Shown here: positions 59,917 through 64,000 of the stretch, one piece after another
How positions within the stretch are numbered: position 1 is the first letter of the stretch
How the letters are laid out: each line of letters starts with the position of its first letter
Assembly (NCBI RefSeq): GCF_023065955.2
Contig: NW_026622974.1
Span: 34,751,718-34,815,717 of the forward strand
Reading direction: 5' to 3'
DNA from: Ursus arctos
Lineage: Eukaryota; Chordata; Mammalia; Carnivora; Ursidae
DNA length: 64,000 nt
The notes under the pieces: model-generated
Told to the model about the DNA's origin: nothing
The model's input: the letters and a program-made list of their open reading frames with translations, nothing else
Database searches by the model: none
Translations under genes and position numbers: made by a program

Positions 59917-60458
59917 GTATCAAAACAAGTAGCTTTATTCTCTCTGGCGGGTTTCTTTTTGTTTTGGGGTAGCAGCCCCTGTGAGGTCAATGGTCATGTT
60001 ATAGTGCAAACTACAGCGGTGTCTGCAGCTGCCCCATGTCTCGTCCCGGCGACTTCTCTGAGGGTGTCTGTGGGGAGGGTCTGGTGCTTGTGCTGTCCTC
60101 AGGGCCCTCCGTGGTCTGTGGGCTACTGCTCTGGTGGCCACTGTGGAGCGCCTGGACCCTCCTGGTTCCCATGGGTGGCATGCTGGCACCTATGGCCACT
60201 GAGCCCAGTCCACATTGCCCCCTTTGTGGTACCCTAGTGAGCACCCTCAAGGGTCTTTGCATCAGAGCCCCCCCTTCCCACTGGCCTGATGGCTCCTGTC
60301 CCCTGGGTGGGGAGAAGCTCCAGTGGGCGGTCTCGCGTTCCCCACTGCTGGCGGAGGATGGGACGGGATGCTCCCTGGGATCCTTCCCGGATCCCCCTGC
60401 CATTGCTGGGCTTCCCTCCACCTCCTCCCGGTGTCTCTCAAAAGGGAGCCCGGAAAAA
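59890..60458 (-). pseudogene. GC-rich processed retrocopy, parent not recognised
   Basis: Minus-strand cDNA-like segment. Its 3' end carries AATAAA (complement at 59,934-59,939) and a tail of TAAA units (59,889-59,916). Its 5' end is at about 60,458. A 13-bp target duplication, aaatctgaatgtt, lies at 59,877-59,889 and 60,459-60,471. The body is markedly GC-rich for this region, with no splice-like breaks. The longest minus-strand frame (60,496-60,011) is open for 161 codons, but its first residues come from genomic flank, and it is Ser/Pro/Arg/Gly-rich with no domain I know. An overlapping frame ends at TKQKE-like text just before the poly(A) signal. So either the frame is a chance product of GC-rich sequence or it is the tail of an unrecognised disordered protein. 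I give no parent name. Confidence 0.78.
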
Positions 60459-60479
60459 AAATCTGAATGTTTTAAAAGC

Positions 60480-62985
60480 ACACAGGTGAATCCCATGCCC
60501 TCTTAGGGTGACATCTTGAAAAAGGCAGCTACCAAAGAGAACTGCGTGGTTTGCCAAAGAGATCTCCTTCCTACTGCATACCTTCACCTATCTTCTGAAT
60601 ATGATCTCAACCACCACTGTGCTGCTTTCTTGGTTTGGAGAGGTTTGGGACCAAAGATGACTGCTCAGACCTGACCCCAATCATCACACAGATGGAGCAG
60701 AGCAAAGGAAAAGGAAGCCGCCTAGGTCCGTCGATTAGAATGGGCATCCTACACACTTTCCCGCTATGACCCTGCAATTCAAACCTCATGGACGCACTGC
60801 AGCGTCAAGCTTATTTCCATTTGCTGTGACTCTCTCTTGGGGCTTCTTTCAGTTCTCTAACTCTGGGTTGTAGTTAAGTTTATCAAGCACTCCTGAAAAA
60901 AAAAAATCACTTCCATTATCTGGGAAGTTCCTACAGAAACAGTCCTTTTATAGATCAGGGTTTTCAGAAACAGTCCTTTTATAGATCAGGGTCTTCAAAA
61001 TCTGACACTAATGATGTAAACTTGTCCCAAGGCACCTGGGCACTTGGTAACAGAGCGAGCCCTCAAGCAAAATTGTGAGGTTAGAGAAATGTGTCTTCAA
61101 CATTTTAGCCTCTTCTGTTTGCCATTATCTCAGTGAGGCCACTCACTAATCCTGGCTCCAGATGTAGGTGGCTCTTCTGCATTCTACTGACATTTGATTT
61201 GAAGAAAGTTCTCCTAAAATTCATTTATTCAGTCGTTCACTCACCCAGTGCTTACTGAGTTTCTTCTCTGTTGCTGCTGGCCACTGAACTAAGTGGTAGG
61301 GATACAATAATATTTTCTGCTCTTTAAGAGATTATAGCTGGGGGCAGGGAGAGGGGATTCAGCAAATACTGTTACCAAAGAAGATATAATTACACAGAGA
61401 TTTAAAAAAAAAAAAAAGGAGCAAGGGTAAAAACAAGGGCTATGAGGGTGCAACTCAGAGCCCACCTGAAGGAACTCTCCCAGGAGAAGGGGAAAAGTCC
61501 CCTTCCCGTCTCAAGCAAAGGCGGATGTGGCTAGCTCATGAAGTGCCAGCTGGTGGGCTGAGGCAGAGAGCTCAGCACACACGTCTTCGGAACATGAACC
61601 CTAAGAGGGAGGTGGGAACCAGACTATGCAGGGCCTTTATCATGGAGCTGGAATGGGGGCAGCTTCCTGTTCGGGAAATCATCTGGTTAATAAGAAAAAA
61701 GATCAGCACACCATTTGGACTCCAGTGTGATCACAAAGAGCCATAGTAGATTCACTGACCAAGTACATTACAAATTGCTATCGTAGGTCATGGCTTGTTG
61801 ATAGGACTGCTGTTTAGCACAAAAGCAGTTTTTGAAAGGAGCCCCAAGCACGACAGGTTTTTTTTCTTAAGCAATCCACATGAGACTGTTTTTTTTATTG
61901 TATCAGATGTCACAAGGATGACCTCGTTTTATCCACCATTCAAATGGAATATGATTTTTTCAACCAAATTTAGCAAATGGAAAATGTGTATACATTTAGG
62001 AATGTAACTTCTCTGAAATAGCAATACTGAAAGCAGATATGTTCTATGGAGGGCTTTTCCAAGCCGGCCTTTTGTAGAAGACTTGTCTGTACATGCCTGG
62101 CTTATCTCCCCTAGAAGATGAAAATAATATCTAATCCTGGCCTAGGAACTGTTTCAGGGCTGACTACACCCAATCCCCACCTCTTTTCTCTTCGAAAGCA
62201 AAACTATACATTTCCCCATAAACAACAGCCAGTGAGCAGGCACAAATGCTAAATGGGAAATTAACTTAGAGTGGGTGAGACAGACTACTAAAATTCTGAC
62301 TATCCTACTAAATATAGCCAAGGAAGATCCATCTATGCCAATTTAAAATGGTTCCCAGGAGCTGCCTGATCACACATTTCAGCAAAAGACGGAGGACCAA
62401 AATAGAGAAAGGAAATGTAGCTCTTCCCTGCATCGAAATGTGCTTCTAACTAAGGTATCTATCCACACCCTGCTTTACAGAAGAAATAAATAGCTCTTTT
62501 CTGCTGGACAAGGATTACTATGTTTTCTGCTGAATTCACTCTGGCTTGCTGACTCTTTACTTCTCTTAGCCATACAGACCCAGATGGGCTGGAGCTACGG
62601 AAAGGGAAGGAGATTCAGAATTGCCACTATGCCAGGGGGAAATCCCACCAGTATTTTTTTTTTCATGAATTTCAGTTCAACATTAAAATGTACCACGTAT
62701 ACATTTGTTAAATGTATTAAGTCAACTCCTTCTTCTACAGTACTTCTCTCCCTAGCTCCAGTTCCATGTTGCAAAGACTGCTTAATCAATATAATTAGTA
62801 GTTTCTTTTTGCAAATATGTTTTCTTTCATGCTTCAACTACCACCAGCATAAATAATAATGTTAGAAATGAATGATTACACAGGTGTGACTTTGATCTGG
62901 AGATTGTGAAGATGATATTTCTATTATTTTAGAAACAGCCACCACATAGAGTGTGTTTTCAGTTGTTTAGCACATTGCCATAATT
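60480..62985. other. No gene recognised
   Basis: Contains the 31-bp tandem duplication at 60,934-60,995 and weak ancient-repeat text at about 61,215-61,385 and 61,600-61,660. The open frames are short and unsupported. Confidence 0.5.
60934..60995. repeat. 31-bp direct tandem duplication
   Basis: Two adjacent units beginning cagaaacagtccttttatag (60,934 and 60,965) are almost identical, with one difference near the end of each unit. This is a recent replication-slippage type duplication. Confidence 0.93.
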
Positions 62986-62989
62986 ATAC

Positions 62990-63195
62990 AACCTATGGCT
63001 TTGGAATCAAGACTCTGAAATAAATGTGTAGTTCTACCCCTGACTTTCTACATAACCTTGACAAAGACATTTACCATGTCTTGGCTCAGTTCCTCTATCC
63101 ATAAAACGGGGATAAAAATATTGACTTTACTAATAGGGCTATGATTCAGATTAGTTATCCCAGCTTTGCAAAGTGCTTTCAAAAATCATCAGGCT
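62990..63195 (+). mobile_element. MIR SINE, sense
   Basis: 'ggctttggaatcaagactctg', 'agttctacccctgactttc', 'ctcagttcctctatccataaaacggggataaaaat' and 'agctttgcaaagtgctttc' follow the MIR consensus order. Confidence 0.85.
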
Positions 63196-63479
63196 GCAAT
63201 AATCACACTCAAGCAAAGGATGTACTTATTCTGCCCATCCTTCTAAATACCATCCTTTCCCACTCAAAGCAGTCATTCTCTTCTCCCACATAATAGATTC
63301 TCTCAGGTGAGAAAATAGCCTAATGTCTGATATCATCAGGCACCCCTTCTGGAATAATCTCATGAAATGTGAGGCAATACATAAATCAGTAACTGAAACA
63401 AAGTTAGAATTAGATTCTTATACCAATGGCCTCTTTTTATTAGGATTACACTGAGTTTTTTTAGACTCCTGGTTTTTGT

Positions 63480-63720
63480 AATATGTCAATATTGTCATCA
63501 TACTCATCATCATCAATGTTTATTGAATGTTAACCAGCTGCCAGGCACTGGACTACCTCATTTAGTCCTCAAAACAATGCAGTGAGTGAATTGTCATTAT
63601 TATTCCCATTTTACTGGAAAGGTAGTTGAGGCTTACAAGGATCAAATAACTTGAAGTCACAGGACTTGTAAGAGGTAGAACTGGAATGCAAACTTGGTTC
63701 TAATGATCCCAGAGACCCAG
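63480..63720 (-). mobile_element. MIR SINE, antisense
   Basis: 'atgtttattgaatgttaacc', 'tgccaggcactggactacctcatttagtcctc', 'attattcccattttactgg' and 'gaactggaatgcaaacttgg' give the antisense MIR order. Confidence 0.9.
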
Positions 63721-63721
63721 C

Positions 63722-63746
63722 TTTTTTTTTAAATAATTTTTTTCAT

Positions 63747-63798
<52 letters not shown>

Positions 63799-63929
63799 TT
63801 ATTTATTTAAAGTAGGCTCCCCACCCAGGGCACAGCCCAACATGGGGCTTGAACTCACAACAATGAGGTCACGACTTGAGCAGAGATCAAGAGTCGGATG
63901 CCCAACTGACTGAGGCACCCATTTTTTTT
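63722..63929 (-). mobile_element. Short Can-SINE variant, antisense, with expanded tail
   Basis: T-rich end, then (ATCT)n, then 'taaagtaggctccccacccagggcacagcccaac', ending 'caactgactgaggcaccca'. This is the short carnivore SINE without the CT-rich middle. Its A-rich tail has expanded into the microsatellite. Confidence 0.88.
63747..63798. repeat. (ATCT)n tetranucleotide microsatellite
   Basis: About 13 uninterrupted ATCT units running into ATTT units, located in the tail of the antisense SINE. Very likely length-polymorphic. Confidence 0.97.
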
Positions 63930-63930
63930 T

Positions 63931-64000
63931 TAAAGATTTATTTATTTATTTTAGAGAGAGAAAGCATGAGCAGAGCAGGGAGAGGGAGAGACAGAGAGAA
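63931..64000 (-). mobile_element. Can-SINE, antisense, cut by the window end
   Basis: 'tttttaaagatttatttatttatttt' followed by a GA-rich part ('agagagagaaagcatgagcagagcaggg') is the tail and CT-rich middle of a minus-strand Can-SINE. Its head would lie beyond 64,000. Confidence 0.9.

Noticed and set aside
60011..60506. Overlapping frames of 161 (minus) and 156 (plus) codons as coding exons
   Set aside because: They lie over a GC-rich retrocopy, where long open frames on both strands are expected by composition. The ends of the frames include genomic flank.
63747..63798. Regular repeats as a CRISPR-like array
   Set aside because: The unit is a 4-bp microsatellite without spacers, and the genome is clearly mammalian.
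1..64000. tRNA genes at the Can-SINE heads
   Set aside because: The heads derive from tRNA-Lys but lack intact cloverleaf arms and are fused to SINE bodies. They are not tRNA genes.

Overview
The window reads as gene-poor nuclear DNA from a carnivoran mammal. The strongest marker is about twenty tRNA-Lys-derived Can-SINE copies, with the typical head 'GCGCCTGGGTGGC', a CT-rich middle and an (AAATA)n / AAAATCTT tail. The dominant subtype, with 'GCTATGAGCCTGCTTCTTCC', looks like the arctoid form seen in bears and relatives. I infer a bear or panda-like species, with a pinniped possible. No open reading frame looks like a working protein exon, and I see no tRNA, snRNA, rRNA or bacterial-type feature. 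The window is either intergenic or inside a very large intron.

Layout. 1-15.8 kb: SINEs, a MER5-like hAT element, LTR-like and L2 fragments, and a short poly(A)-tailed retrocopy at 7.6-8.0 kb with a perfect 15-bp target duplication. 15.8-22.4 kb: mostly L1 antisense fragments, several SINEs (one nested in an LTR) and a (CA)n microsatellite. 25.4-29.2 kb: two broken LDHA processed-pseudogene copies facing opposite ways, which form a roughly 1-kb inverted repeat around a 1.5-kb spacer. 31.4-32.8 kb: an old L1 5' fragment split by two SINEs that used the same target site. 40.1-41.4 kb: a PPDPF processed pseudogene with a carnivore L1 inserted in its 3'UTR. 41.8-42.2 kb: a stop-free stretch resembling the C-terminus of a CR1/L3 LINE reverse transcriptase. 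45.9-50.7 kb: MIRs and ancient repeats. 54.1-56.4 kb: L1 3' ends with a SINE inside. 59.4-60.5 kb: an LTR fragment, a 100-bp tandem duplication with expanded tetranucleotides, and a GC-rich retrocopy whose parent I do not recognise. 63-64 kb: MIRs, a (ATCT)n microsatellite and SINEs.

The parts do not form a pathway. What the window records is repeated L1-driven insertion: SINEs, L1s and at least four mRNA retrocopies, most with visible target-site duplications that allow relative dating. The GC-rich patches in this AT-rich background (40.1-40.7, 46.3-46.8 and 60.0-60.5 kb) are all retrocopies or repeats, not CpG-island promoters. The most unusual structure is the inverted LDHA pair. Each arm has a deletion the other lacks, but both share a disabling change, so they arose by DNA-level duplication after one retrotransposition. 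If transcribed through, they could fold into a long double-stranded RNA matching LDHA.
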